Below are positions 18,097 to 27,911 of a stretch of 64,000 nt of DNA, in pieces (the first letter of the stretch is position 1; each line of letters begins with the position of its first letter). This DNA comes from Chitinophaga polysaccharea (GTDB taxonomy: Bacteria; Bacteroidota; Bacteroidia; Chitinophagales; Chitinophagaceae). The position numbers were made by a program, and so were the translations under genes. A model generated the notes under the pieces. The model was not told the DNA's origin. It searched no databases and saw only the letters and a program-made list of their open reading frames with translations. The stretch covers positions 3,162,001-3,226,000 of the forward strand of contig NZ_CABFVU010000001.1 of assembly GCF_902150045.1 (NCBI RefSeq), written 5' to 3'.

Positions 18097-19362
18097 TTAA
18101 TTATTTATATGAAAAACAGGTCCATTCACTGTGGCATGTACTTTCCCCTTCAGTTGCTCGCCAATATACGCTGAATTTTTGGACCGGGAAGCGATGTGGG
18201 CTTTAGTGAACTGCCAGCTGGTTTCCGGGTCGAACACTGTAAGGTTGGCTGCGGCGCCTTCCTGCAGGGCCGGTTGCGGCAGGCCGAATATTTTTCTCGG
18301 GTGGGTGGTGAGCATATTGATCAGCTGTTCCAGCGGGAGCTGCGGCAGGTATTGCCTTAACACGCCGAAAGCGCTTTCCAGGCCGATCATTCCGTTTTTT
18401 GCGTATTCAAATTCCACCTGCTTGGCGTCCCAGTCCTGTGGTGTATGATGTGTAGCGATGCAGTCGATAGTGCCGTGTAAAACGGCTTCCTGCAGGGCTT
18501 TTACATCGTCTGCACTGCGCAGCGGCGGGTTTACCTTCAGGTGGGTATCGTAATTAATGAGTTGCGCGTCTGTTAATGAGAGATGGTAAGGCGTTACAGA
18601 GCAGGTAACTTTGATACCATCAGCTTTTGCCGCGGCGATCAGCTCCACTGATTTGCGGGTACTGATGCCGGTAAAGTGAATCCGTGAATCCGTGTATTTT
18701 GCCAGTTCCAGGTCGCGCTGAATAATCAGTTCTTCTGCCAGGGCGGGTTTACCGGGCATTCCCAGCTGCGTGGAATAGATGCCTTCGTGCATCAGTCCAT
18801 GCGCAGAAATGCTTTGATCGTCCGGCAGTTGTATGAGGGTACCGTCGAATGCCTTAATGTATTGCAGGGCTTTCAGCATAAGACCGGGCGATTGTAAAGC
18901 TTTGAAGCCATCGGAGAATGCAATGGCACCTGCCTGCTGCATTTCATACATTTCTGCAAGGCCGGCGCCTTCCAGGTTTTTGGTGGCTGCGCCAATTGGC
19001 AGTACCGTGGCTGCCGAATGACGGGATCTGCTCAGCACGTATTCGATTTGCGGTTTGGTATGCAGGGCGGGTTGGGTATTGGGTACTATCATTACGGTGG
19101 TGAATCCGCCGGTGGCAGCAGCCCTGATGCCGCTTTGCAGGTCTTCTTTATGTTCCTGGCCGGGATCGCAGAAATGAGCAAAAACATCCATCCAGCCGGC
19201 GGAAACATGCAGGTTGTTACCTGAAATGACCGTTGCCCGGGCATCTTCGAGGTTGGTGCCAACCTGCTGAATGATCCCGTTCTGGATAGAAATATCTTTT
19301 TGCTGCCCGTGCAAGGGAGAGGAAGGCGCTATGATCTTAACGTTCTTGAGTAGTATGTGCAT
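18097..19362 (-). CDS. Dihydroorotase homologue, probably inactive
   Basis: 421 aa amidohydrolase with the full dihydroorotase layout (MIVPNTQP at 91-98, LGMPGKPALAEELII, NPPLRSADDVKAL, GTIDCIATHHTPQ). The metal-binding residues are replaced: canonical DxHxHFRDPG reads DVFAHFCDPG (59-68: first His is Phe, Arg is Cys); HVST reads GIST (His lost); PHHL reads PYHL; ATDHAPH reads ATHHTPQ (Asp is His, last His is Gln). Chemistry as a zinc hydrolase is therefore unlikely, although the fold and substrate-pocket Asn are kept. Such degenerate PyrC-like proteins are known in Bacteroidota; the role, possibly structural with aspartate transcarbamoylase, is inference. First gene of the long minus-strand run. 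Confidence 0.82.
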   Translation of the reverse strand: MHILLKNVKIIAPSSPLHGQQKDISIQNGIIQQVGTNLEDARATVISGNNLHVSAGWMDVFAHFCDPGQEHKEDLQSGIRAAATGGFTTVMIVPNTQPALHTKPQIEYVLSRSRHSAATVLPIGAATKNLEGAGLAEMYEMQQAGAIAFSDGFKALQSPGLMLKALQYIKAFDGTLIQLPDDQSISAHGLMHEGIYSTQLGMPGKPALAEELIIQRDLELAKYTDSRIHFTGISTRKSVELIAAAKADGIKVTCSVTPYHLSLTDAQLINYDTHLKVNPPLRSADDVKALQEAVLHGTIDCIATHHTPQDWDAKQVEFEYAKNGMIGLESAFGVLRQYLPQLPLEQLINMLTTHPRKIFGLPQPALQEGAAANLTVFDPETSWQFTKAHIASRSKNSAYIGEQLKGKVHATVNGPVFHINN

Positions 19363-19515
19363 GCTTTACGTTCTATAACCGGTCCTAAAATACAGGGGCA
19401 AATGTAACATAAAACTGTTAATTGTTGAAGGCGCCGCGCCCCTGCTTTCCGGGAGCGTTGTTCAGGTTGGTATGATAATTGAAAATGCAGGGGTAGCAGA
19501 TCAAAATTACTACTG

Positions 19516-20463
19516 ATGATTGACTATCTTTCTAACCTCGTAGCCCGGATATGCGACCGCTCAGATCAATTGCATAACGGCCAGACAATCAGCTGGCAGG
19601 CCCTTCGCGAAGCAGAACAACTCGCTAATCACGCTTATATACCCCTACTTTATCAATACATTGAGCAGGAGCCCGACAAAGATAAGCGCCGTGCCGCCTG
19701 TTTTATTATCATTCAACTTTCCAGGAATACCAACGATCCCGAAGTAATACGTTTTTTGCTGGACAGGATACGGATAGAGCAGGATGCTGATATGATCACT
19801 GCCATGCAGCAGGATCTTGAACGCGGACTGGCCATACCGGGTTATATTAACCTGGAACCCTTGTTTAACAATACCCTTTCACTTAACAATAATATACGAA
19901 GGTCGGCGCTCCTGGCCCTGAGAGGCACCCGTCATCCTTCCGTGGAAGACTGGGCCCTGAACCTGCTCAAGCGCACCGTGAACGAATATGACATCTATTA
20001 TATCACCCTGCTGCTCCATAAAGTAGGTACCCAGAAAAGTGTGCCCGCATTGCGCAGGCTCCTGGAATATCACCGGCAGGATGTAAAAAGCCTGGCTTTT
20101 GCGGCTATCGCGGATATTGAGAAAGAGAAGGAAGCAATGTTTTATACCCGCTGCCTGATGCGGGGACAACTGAAGTTTGAAGCGATGGAGGCAATTTATA
20201 AGTATGCCGACGAAAACGCTATCCAGGCAGTAACTGCGCGCATTACCGAATTGTTATCAAAAAGACGCAGCAACGCCAGGATGACCATAGAAACCGTCAA
20301 GAACGGGTTTACAGACCTGATGCTGGGCATGGAATTCCTGTTCCGTTTCCGCACCGTGAAAGCAGATGTGAAAAAAACATTCTCCTGGATCACAGAAAAG
20401 AGGGCCGATTACCTGCTACCCGAAGAACGGGAATGGGTGAAAAAACATCTTGTGAGCGCTTAA
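19516..20463 (+). CDS. HEAT-repeat protein
   Basis: 315 aa, all-helical, with paired amphipathic helices repeating about every 35 residues (RRAACFIIIQLSRNTNDPEV, RRSALLALRGTRHPSVEDWA, VPALRRLLEYHRQDVKSLAF, FEAMEAIYKYADENAIQAV), the HEAT/ARM solenoid pattern. No signal peptide or membrane helix, so cytosolic. Solenoids of this kind bind other proteins; no partner can be named. The DPP-IV gene starts 36 bp downstream and is probably co-transcribed. Confidence 0.72.
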   Translation: MIDYLSNLVARICDRSDQLHNGQTISWQALREAEQLANHAYIPLLYQYIEQEPDKDKRRAACFIIIQLSRNTNDPEVIRFLLDRIRIEQDADMITAMQQDLERGLAIPGYINLEPLFNNTLSLNNNIRRSALLALRGTRHPSVEDWALNLLKRTVNEYDIYYITLLLHKVGTQKSVPALRRLLEYHRQDVKSLAFAAIADIEKEKEAMFYTRCLMRGQLKFEAMEAIYKYADENAIQAVTARITELLSKRRSNARMTIETVKNGFTDLMLGMEFLFRFRTVKADVKKTFSWITEKRADYLLPEEREWVKKHLVSA

Positions 20464-20499
20464 CGGGTAAAACCTTAATTTAGCTCCCCAAAAAGAAGG

Positions 20500-22668
20500 A
20501 TGAAGAAAGCTTTCCTATTGCTTTTGACAGGATGGATAACGGGCGGGCTGCAATACACCTATGCACAGCAACGTCAGTATACAATGGCCGAAGCCACCAA
20601 TGGCCTCCGCCAGCAGCTGGCTCCTGAACGGCTAAAACAGTTTGAATGGATTCCCGGCGAAAATGCCTACACAAGGGTATTATCTGAAAAAGATAATTAT
20701 GCCTGGATAAAAGTGACGCTTCCCGCCGGCAAAACAGATACCCTGCTTACACTAGCTCGCCTCAACGAACAATTATCTTCTTCCAGGCCATTGAGAGGCA
20801 TACCTCCGCTTCAATGGATCTCCGCTACCAACGCCTGGTTTGCCATTGGCAATACACTTTATAAAGGACAACTGCAAAATGGGCGCATGCTGTTCAGCCA
20901 ATGGTGTGAATTACCGGAGGACGCGGAAAATGTAACCGTGAGCCCCAAGGGAGGGCAGATTGCCTGGACCGAAAAGAACAACCTTTTTATCCGTACTGCC
21001 GAAGGCAATGTGCAGGCCGTTACCAACGACGCCGATATCAATATTGTGAATGGAAAAAGCGTTCACCGCGAGGAATTTGGCATCGATAAAGGTATTTTCT
21101 TCTCCCCGAAGGGCGATCAGCTGGCCTTTTACCGCATGGATCAGCGGATGGTAGATGATTATCCTGTTATCGACTGGTCGGTAACCCCTGCGCGTAATAC
21201 CAATATCAAATACCCGATGGCAGGTGGTAAATCCCACGAAGTAACACTCGGTATTTATCAGCCATCTACCCAAAAAACTATTTTCCTGAAAACCGGCGGA
21301 CCGGCAGATCATTATCTCACCTGTGTTACATGGGCGCCCGATCAGCAATCCGTATACATAGCGCTGCTGAACCGCGAACAGGATCATTTATGGCTGAACC
21401 AATACAGCGCCGTTACCGGTGAACTGGTAAAAACGCTGTTTGAAGAAACAGATCCAAAATATGTACATCCTACTCACCCGCTGACTTTTATTCCCGGCAC
21501 ACCAGACCAGTTTATCTGGTGGAGCGAAAAAAGCGGCTATAATCATCTTTATCTCTATAATACGAAGGGAGAACAGCTGCGGCAGATTACCGCAGGTAAT
21601 TGGGTGGTAAATGAAATAACAGGTTTTAATACGAAGAAGAGCGAGATCATCTTTACGGCTTCCAAAGAAAGCCCGATGGAAAAACATCTTTATAAGACCA
21701 GCTATAAACAGAAAACGTCAGATCTTACCCGGCTGGATAAAGCCGCAGGGTGGCACGATGCACAAGCCAGTGAAGATGGCAGTTATGTGCTGGATGCTTA
21801 CAGTTCCGGTACCACGCCTTATGTGGCAGGAATAACTGCAACCAATGGTAAGTTTGAACAAAATATAATCACTGCGGCCGACCCGTTGAAAGATTTCCTG
21901 CGCCCGCAGATCAGGCAGGTGACCCTGAAAGCAGACGATGGCACACCTTTGTATGGTAAACTGATCCTGCCGGTGAATTTTGATTCCACCAAGACATACC
22001 CGGTGATCGTATACCTGTACAACGGTCCTAATGTACAACTGATCCGCAATACTTACCCTTACAGTGGCAACCTTTGGTATGAATACATGGCGCAACATGG
22101 TTATGTGATTTTTACCATGGATGGACGGGGTAGCGATAACCGTGGAAAAGCTTTTGAACAGGCTACTTTCAGACAGCTGGGCACCGTGGAAATGAACGAC
22201 CAGCTACAGGGAGTGGCTTACCTGAAATCGTTGCCATATATTAACCAGCAGAAAATGGGCGTACACGGATGGAGCTTCGGTGGTTTCATGACCACATCGC
22301 TGATGCTGCGTCATCCAGGAGTGTTCCAGGCTGCAGTGGCCGGGGGACCGGTGATCGACTGGAGCATGTATGAAGTGATGTATACCGAACGTTATATGGA
22401 TACGCCGCAGGAGAATCCGGAGGGCTATGCTAACTCCAACCTGCTTACACAAACGAAACATCTGCAGGGAAAACTGATGCTGATACATGGCACCAACGAC
22501 GATGTTGTGGTTTGGCAGCATTCGCTGAAGTTCCTGAAAGCTTGCGTAGACAATGAAGTACAGGTAGATTATTTTGTTTACCCGGGGCATTTACATAATG
22601 TTTTGGGAAAAGACAGGGTTCACCTGATGCAGAAGATCACTGATTATTTTGATGCGAACCTGAAATAA
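20500..22668 (+). CDS. Dipeptidyl-peptidase IV family serine peptidase (S9B)
   Basis: 722 aa with a signal peptide (MKKAFLLLLTGWITGGLQYTY, cleavage near AYAQ). An eight-bladed propeller (DPPIV_N) occupies roughly residues 90-440 and includes the EEFG element at about 195 that ties substrate amino termini. The C-terminal alpha/beta-hydrolase domain carries the triad: Ser about 592 in GWSFGG, Asp about 666 in GTNDDVV, His about 696 in YPGHLHNV. It releases Xaa-Pro or Xaa-Ala dipeptides from peptides in the periplasm. A strong terminator follows. Confidence 0.9.
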   Translation: MKKAFLLLLTGWITGGLQYTYAQQRQYTMAEATNGLRQQLAPERLKQFEWIPGENAYTRVLSEKDNYAWIKVTLPAGKTDTLLTLARLNEQLSSSRPLRGIPPLQWISATNAWFAIGNTLYKGQLQNGRMLFSQWCELPEDAENVTVSPKGGQIAWTEKNNLFIRTAEGNVQAVTNDADINIVNGKSVHREEFGIDKGIFFSPKGDQLAFYRMDQRMVDDYPVIDWSVTPARNTNIKYPMAGGKSHEVTLGIYQPSTQKTIFLKTGGPADHYLTCVTWAPDQQSVYIALLNREQDHLWLNQYSAVTGELVKTLFEETDPKYVHPTHPLTFIPGTPDQFIWWSEKSGYNHLYLYNTKGEQLRQITAGNWVVNEITGFNTKKSEIIFTASKESPMEKHLYKTSYKQKTSDLTRLDKAAGWHDAQASEDGSYVLDAYSSGTTPYVAGITATNGKFEQNIITAADPLKDFLRPQIRQVTLKADDGTPLYGKLILPVNFDSTKTYPVIVYLYNGPNVQLIRNTYPYSGNLWYEYMAQHGYVIFTMDGRGSDNRGKAFEQATFRQLGTVEMNDQLQGVAYLKSLPYINQQKMGVHGWSFGGFMTTSLMLRHPGVFQAAVAGGPVIDWSMYEVMYTERYMDTPQENPEGYANSNLLTQTKHLQGKLMLIHGTNDDVVVWQHSLKFLKACVDNEVQVDYFVYPGHLHNVLGKDRVHLMQKITDYFDANLK

Positions 22669-22683
22669 ATTTTTTCATTTTTA

Positions 22684-22730
22684 AGTAAAGCGAAGATCAT
22701 AGCATGGCTGTGATCTTCGCTTTACTGTTT
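22684..22730 (+). terminator. Intrinsic terminator after the DPP-IV gene
   Basis: Perfect 16-bp arms AGTAAAGCGAAGATCA and TGATCTTCGCTTTACT with an 11-base loop, then GTTTTAT. Confidence 0.75.
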
Positions 22731-22795
22731 TATACGGGAAGGTATTGAACAGATGGATGTTGCAACAATGATCAAAACAGCTGAAAACAGGCGTT

Positions 22796-22832
22796 ACGCA
22801 AACGCTTGCGCGGATAACGCAAGCGTTTGCGT
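22796..22832. promoter_or_regulatory. Pair of LacI-type operators
   Basis: ACGCAAACGCTTGCG (22796-22810) and CGCAAGCGTTTGCGT (22818-22832) are exact reverse complements separated by 7 bases. Each half is itself a CGCAAnCGnTTGCG palindrome with the central CG that LacI/GalR proteins intercalate at. The two centres are 21 bp apart, two helical turns. The sites lie between the 3' ends of the DPP-IV gene and the LacI gene, with no target gene in reach. Confidence 0.6.
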
Positions 22833-22986
22833 ACATGTAATGCCAAAAAAATCATGTAGAATCGTTGTAGCAATTAATCAGAAAGTGAACTAAGCTGGAA
22901 AAGCAGCAATTATAGACAGCGAACAATGAAGTCGAGTAACCTGCCACGGTGAACAGCTGTGGCAAGGTTATCGATAAGATAATACC

Positions 22987-24024
22987 TCACCGGTGGTGTA
23001 TCACCAGCTGTGACTCCATGATAGTGCGTTGATAATCATTCAAGGCATGTTCCCCGTTCAGGAGTGACAATAACATATTAGTAGCCGCCTGGCCCTGTTC
23101 ATAAGGGAACTGCTCCACAGATGCAGCAGGGGGGAAGGCCGTATACCCGCTTACCGGTGTATTGGCGTAAGATACAAAAGTTATATCCTTATTTATTTCC
23201 AATTTTTGTTTCAGGGCATATTGTACGGCATCCATGGCTACATAGTCGTTGAAAGTAACGATAGCGGTTACCTTTCTTTTGAGCGACAACAGGTATTGCA
23301 TGGCTTGTTCCGTACCGGCGGTAGTGAGGTCGGCATTGACGATCATTTTGGGATCGTATTTCAGGCGGTGTTTCTGCAGCGCCCTGATATAGCCGGTAGC
23401 CCTTTCTTTGCTGGCCACCATGGTTTCGGGGCCGTTGATCATACCAATTACGCGGTGGCCTTGTTTCAGCAGGAAATCTACTGCCTGCACGGTGCCTGAT
23501 TCCAGGTTAATAGACACCGAATGCATATTGGGAAGGGCGGGAATACGGTCAAAGAAAACTACCGGGATGCGCGCCTGTTGCAGCATTTCAAAATGTTCAT
23601 AGTTGCTGGTATTTTTCCCGATAGATACAATACAGCCATCCACCCGGTGCTGTTTCATGCTCTGGATGATCTGTTTTTCACGGGCCTCATCGTCGTGCGA
23701 CTGACCCAGCAATACCGTATAGTTATTGCTGTATGCGGTGTCTTCAATACCACTGATAGCGCTGGCAAAAAATGCTTCCGACAGTTCCGGTAAAAGGATG
23801 CCTATAGTAAATGTTTTACCCTGCTGGAAGTAGATCGCCGTTTGGTTGCGCTCATAATTCAGCTCCGCGGCCAGTTCCTTTACCCTGGTCTTGGTTCTTA
23901 ATCCAATACTGTGATGATCATGTAATGCCCGTGATACTGTGGATACAGAGATGTTCAGCCTTTTTGCAATTTCCTTTATTGTTGGTTGACCCGAAGAAAC
24001 CACCTTTCTCATACATTTCAGCAA
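22987..24024 (-). CDS. LacI/GalR-family transcriptional regulator
   Basis: 345 aa. The N-terminal helix-turn-helix PTIKEIAKRLNISVSTVSRAL with hinge helix (VKELAAELNYERNQTA) and a periplasmic-binding-protein-like effector domain (IGILLPELSEAFFASAISGI through TTAGTEQAMQYLLS). ATG at 24024 or 24012. A double LacI-type operator lies 154 bp beyond its stop. The effector is probably a sugar. No sus-type genes stand next to it. Confidence 0.88.
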   Translation of the reverse strand: MLKCMRKVVSSGQPTIKEIAKRLNISVSTVSRALHDHHSIGLRTKTRVKELAAELNYERNQTAIYFQQGKTFTIGILLPELSEAFFASAISGIEDTAYSNNYTVLLGQSHDDEAREKQIIQSMKQHRVDGCIVSIGKNTSNYEHFEMLQQARIPVVFFDRIPALPNMHSVSINLESGTVQAVDFLLKQGHRVIGMINGPETMVASKERATGYIRALQKHRLKYDPKMIVNADLTTAGTEQAMQYLLSLKRKVTAIVTFNDYVAMDAVQYALKQKLEINKDITFVSYANTPVSGYTAFPPAASVEQFPYEQGQAATNMLLSLLNGEHALNDYQRTIMESQLVIHHR

Positions 24025-24296
24025 TTAATAGAAAATAGATACAGCGTATACTCTGCCGGACAAGTTACTTAGATATTAGAAAACATTAGCTTTTTTTTAT
24101 GAATAAGGCTTCTTGTAAGACGACGGCTATAATATTTTATATGTGTCAACATCTATCCCCTTATGAATTCTAACAATGTTCTAACGGACTGAGGGGGGGC
24201 TTCGGCCTGCTATTTGCTATGGAGGGGTTGCTTTTCCATTGTATCCCCCTCTATTTATATATGCTTAATTGTTAGATTATTAAAAAGTGTAATTTT

Positions 24297-25157
24297 ATGA
24301 AAATAGCACAATTAGCCTTGCCGGTAGCTTTAGTAACCATTTTTGCTTCCTGTTCTGCTCCCCGGAAATTAAGGGAGTCGCAGGCGAGGAATGCGCAACT
24401 CGATAGCCTTTACCGGGCTACATACGGTAAGTTGAGAACCTGTGAAGAAGATGCTGCCCGTGCCGCAGCCTCTTACAAAGAAAAAGTGACGAATTTAACC
24501 GAGCAACAGGAGCAACTGAAAACCAATAACTCCCAGATGCTGGATCACCTGAAAGAACTATCCGTTATCTCCAACTCCCAGGCTGAAAGCATCAAGAAAT
24601 CGCTGGATAACATCGGCGCTAAAGACGCCTATATTAAAGACCTGCAATCTGCCATTGCCCGTAAAGACTCCCTGAATATGCAGCTGGTAATGAACCTGAA
24701 GGGCGCCATTGGCAATATGGATGATAAAGACATTAATATTAAAGTGGACAAAGGCGTAGTATATATAGATATCTCCGATAAGCTGCTGTTTAAAAGCGGT
24801 AGCTATGAAATCAATGAAAGAGCCAAGGAGGTGCTGGGGAAAGTGGCCAAGGTGCTGATTGCCCAACCGGATATTGAGTTTATGGTGGAAGGGCATACGG
24901 ACAACGTGCCTTACCGTCCGAATGTATTGCTCGACAACTGGGATCTGAGCGTGAAGAGAGCTACCTCTGTGGTTCGTGTGCTTCAGAACCAGTATAACAT
25001 TCCCCCAGCCCGTATGACTGCCGCCGGCCGGAGCGAGTACCTGCCAATAGCTTCCAATGATACCGCAGAAGGTAAGGCAGCGAATCGCAGAACAAGGATC
25101 GTGATATTACCACAGCTGGATCAGTTTTTCAAATTACTGGAAAAACCGGCGAATTAA
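24297..25157 (+). CDS. OmpA-family lipoprotein
   Basis: 286 aa. A lipoprotein signal ends FASC-S (Cys19), giving an outer-membrane lipid anchor. A long coiled-coil segment follows (residues about 30-125, heptad-rich, EQQEQLKTNNSQMLDHL). The C-terminal OmpA peptidoglycan-binding domain (about 150-275) has DKLLFKSGSYEINERAKEVL and the signature EGHTDNVPY...NWDLSVKRATSVV with the NRRTRIV end. The protein would tether outer membrane to peptidoglycan across the periplasm. The 270 bases upstream carry a GAGGGG/CCCCTC hairpin near 24222-24252. Confidence 0.88.
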   Translation: MKIAQLALPVALVTIFASCSAPRKLRESQARNAQLDSLYRATYGKLRTCEEDAARAAASYKEKVTNLTEQQEQLKTNNSQMLDHLKELSVISNSQAESIKKSLDNIGAKDAYIKDLQSAIARKDSLNMQLVMNLKGAIGNMDDKDINIKVDKGVVYIDISDKLLFKSGSYEINERAKEVLGKVAKVLIAQPDIEFMVEGHTDNVPYRPNVLLDNWDLSVKRATSVVRVLQNQYNIPPARMTAAGRSEYLPIASNDTAEGKAANRRTRIVILPQLDQFFKLLEKPAN

Positions 25158-25160
25158 GCT

Positions 25161-25225
25161 GGTTTTGCCTGAGTCAGACAAAATCCGCGTCAGACAAAAT
25201 CCGCATATCGCCGAAGGCGATCAAA
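25161..25225. repeat. Dispersed palindromic repeat, copy B (half element)
   Basis: TGAGTCAGACAAAATCCGC is followed by a second exact copy of GTCAGACAAAATCCGC (25173-25188 and 25189-25204), then the perfect hairpin ATCGCC-GAA-GGCGAT (25206-25220), the same hairpin that borders copy C. It sits between convergent genes and overlaps the stop of the minus-strand one. Only one half of the palindrome is present, with the end duplicated in tandem. Confidence 0.65.
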
Positions 25226-27911
25226 GCTTACTTTTTTTACCAAAGAAGTAAGAAAGGCTCAGCATATAATACTGTGTAAGAACAGCGTTGCGCTGCTGTT
25301 CTATATAGGTAGGCGATTGCATGGTGAACAGCGATTGATTTTGCCTGGTGAGATCATAGGCGTAAAGTTTCGCCTGGAAGCTTTTGTTTTTCCCGAAAGT
25401 TTTAGCCACCCAGCTGTTGAGCACCACGAACTGCTGGTGCTGGCTGGTGTTGTTAAAATAAAGAACGGCGCTGCCGATACTGATATCTGCCGGAAGAAAA
25501 GCATTTGCGGAGAGAGATACATTATACATCAGGTAATCGCTGTGTTTATTATCCTGGATAGCATAAACGCTGCTGATGTACAGCATGCTTACAAATCCTT
25601 CCAGTTCAAGCACTTTTTTATACATCCAGGAGCTGTTCAGCATTTGAGTGACCGTCAGATCGCTGGTGCGGTTTTTTTCCTGGTTGATAAACGAATTACT
25701 GCGGTTGAAATAATAGGACAGGGAATAGTTGACCGTTACCGCAGGTTTGTTAAACCGTTTGCCTATTGAAAAGTCCTGGTTGATGTTGAAGTTGCCTTCT
25801 GTATTTACAGGTTTACTGATCTGCCGCCCGGCGGAATCAGAGTAAACCGATTGTGAAATGGCGTTATTGGGTAGGTCGCCGCCGATGCTGGTACTGAAGG
25901 TAATTCCTGTTACGCTGAATGAACGGTAACCCAAAGATGCGGAGTTGTAAATAGATGGCTTCAGATCCGGGTTGCCAAGTTGCACATATAAAGGGTTCCG
26001 GGTAGATACTACCGGCAGGTATACACTTGGCGGAGGGATACGTGTTTCCCTGTTAATTCTCAGATCCAGGCTTTTATAATTATCAATTTTATAGGAAAAG
26101 GAGAGGTTGGGCGACAGGTAATTTATTTTTTGCAGGAAATTGTTTCCGTTAGTGAAGTTATTGCTTTTAGAATCAGTGATGTTATAGGCAATATTCAGCT
26201 GGCCCTGTATTTTTGTTTTATTAAGGAAGATGCCGGTACCTATTGATTGCTCAGTGATCTCATTTTTAAACCGGTAGCTGAGATCATTGTTTATAATATC
26301 ATATCCTTTTTTTTCATTGTCGAAGTCAAATGCATCCTGGTTATTTTTTGTCTGGTTGTTGGTGATCTTATAAGATACATTCAGGTATATAGAAGGGAAG
26401 AGCGGATACTGGTAGTTAGCCCGGGCCATCAGTTTCCGTACATTGATCTTCATGTTCACCTGCTGGTTGAGCGTATCCGCCAGGTTCGCTGCAGCAACGG
26501 TATTCAGCGTAATATTGTTTTGATCACTTTTGGAATTGTTCTGTTCAACATTGAGGGAGAGGCTTACGCTTCCTGCCTTTGGGCTGAACTGATGATTATA
26601 CTGTGTGGTTATATTGAAGTTACTGTTCCTTCTTTTTTCCCTGTTGCTGGTGTTACCAAAATTGATGGTGTCATTACTTTTTCCGCCGGTAGAAATATAT
26701 TTATTCAGGGCATTGTAGGTATTGGCTTGCCGGTTGACAGACATATCTACGGAAATAAAATTTTTTTCATCCGGCTGTATGGTCATGTTGGCAAACATGA
26801 TGTTCAGGTTGGCAGTGCTTGTGGAGGTATTGTTATTGTTATACCGGAAGTTACTGTCCGGAAGGATATTATCGCGTTGCTGCCATTGGTGGTTGTCCGT
26901 GTTATGGCCCTGGTGCACAAAATTGGCGTTTAGTTTTATTTTTTTGGAGATATCAGTAGCAAGATTGGCGCTGAGATTGTTCCTGTGGGAAATACCGCCC
27001 ATCATGGCTTCCGCCCTGCTCAGGTTTTCGTCGGTAGAGGAAGGGCCGCGGGAGGAATTGATGTTATTGATATAACCCATTACCATTGCCTGTTTGGTAT
27101 CCCTGAACATGTTTGCACTGGCAGCTGCGCTGTATCGCTTGCCGGTAGCGTAGCCCGCGCCGGCAGTGCCATTGATCCCTTTTTTATATTCCTTTTTAAC
27201 AGTGATGTTGATCACCTTTTCATCTTTGCCGCCCTCAATGAGCCCATCTACTCTTTTCCGGTCGATGACCTGTATTTTATCGACAATATCTGCCAGGAGG
27301 GTTTGAGTGATTTTTTTTGTACTGCCTGAGGAGCCACTGGCATCCTGGAACAGCGGCCTCCCGTTCACCAGGATGGTTTTTATGGCCGTACCCTGGAAAG
27401 AAAGATTACCTTCCGCATCGATAGTGATCCCGGGAAGTTTATTCAGCAGGCTTCTTAGGGAAGCATTTTCTGCCGTCTGGAAATCGCCGGCGGAGAATTC
27501 AACCGTATCTTTCCGTATGGCGAAGGCCGATTTATTTACTTTTACATTAATGCTGTTCAGCTTTATGGGATTGCGCTGCAGGCCTGAATTGCGGAGATCC
27601 AGCTGGAACACCTTGCCAGACCTTTCCGAGATGATAACAAGTGTGGTGGCGGCATCATATCCCATAAAACTGATCGTGAGCCGGTAGTTGCCCACAGGTA
27701 TTTTTTTGAGAACAAAATCCCCCGCATCGTTGGTGATGCCTTGTGCTATAAGAACGGATCTCTCTGCGGTATAAAGCAGCACGTTGGCTGCGGGTAATGG
27801 TTTCCTGGTGTCTTTATCATACGCATGGCCCTTTATTTCTCTTTGTGCTGAAAGTGTTAAATGAATTCCTATCAGCAATACGGTTAACGTTAATGCGTAG
27901 TATTTTGCCAT
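25221..27911 (-). CDS. Outer-membrane beta-barrel protein with N-terminal carboxypeptidase-regulatory-like domain
   Basis: Signal peptide MAKYYALTLTVLLIGIHLT (cut near LSAQ), then a CarboxypepD_reg-like beta-sandwich (REIKGHAYDKDTRKPLPAAN), a plug-like segment (LRSLLNKLPGITIDAEGNLS, QTLLADIVDKIQVIDRK) and a long beta-barrel ending in an aromatic-rich C-terminus (LSLSYFFGKKSKL). It resembles the TonB-receptor-like OMP_b-brl_3 group, which lack a clear TonB box. The frame extends to 27947, but ATG 27911 begins the signal peptide directly. Substrate unknown; the stop overlaps repeat copy B. Confidence 0.85.
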   Translation of the reverse strand: MAKYYALTLTVLLIGIHLTLSAQREIKGHAYDKDTRKPLPAANVLLYTAERSVLIAQGITNDAGDFVLKKIPVGNYRLTISFMGYDAATTLVIISERSGKVFQLDLRNSGLQRNPIKLNSINVKVNKSAFAIRKDTVEFSAGDFQTAENASLRSLLNKLPGITIDAEGNLSFQGTAIKTILVNGRPLFQDASGSSGSTKKITQTLLADIVDKIQVIDRKRVDGLIEGGKDEKVINITVKKEYKKGINGTAGAGYATGKRYSAAASANMFRDTKQAMVMGYINNINSSRGPSSTDENLSRAEAMMGGISHRNNLSANLATDISKKIKLNANFVHQGHNTDNHQWQQRDNILPDSNFRYNNNNTSTSTANLNIMFANMTIQPDEKNFISVDMSVNRQANTYNALNKYISTGGKSNDTINFGNTSNREKRRNSNFNITTQYNHQFSPKAGSVSLSLNVEQNNSKSDQNNITLNTVAAANLADTLNQQVNMKINVRKLMARANYQYPLFPSIYLNVSYKITNNQTKNNQDAFDFDNEKKGYDIINNDLSYRFKNEITEQSIGTGIFLNKTKIQGQLNIAYNITDSKSNNFTNGNNFLQKINYLSPNLSFSYKIDNYKSLDLRINRETRIPPPSVYLPVVSTRNPLYVQLGNPDLKPSIYNSASLGYRSFSVTGITFSTSIGGDLPNNAISQSVYSDSAGRQISKPVNTEGNFNINQDFSIGKRFNKPAVTVNYSLSYYFNRSNSFINQEKNRTSDLTVTQMLNSSWMYKKVLELEGFVSMLYISSVYAIQDNKHSDYLMYNVSLSANAFLPADISIGSAVLYFNNTSQHQQFVVLNSWVAKTFGKNKSFQAKLYAYDLTRQNQSLFTMQSPTYIEQQRNAVLTQYYMLSLSYFFGKKSKL

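Noticed and set aside
22753..22896. 47-codon plus-strand ORF across the double operator
   Set aside because: Its middle is the operator palindrome, the codons are atypical and no signal for translation is seen.
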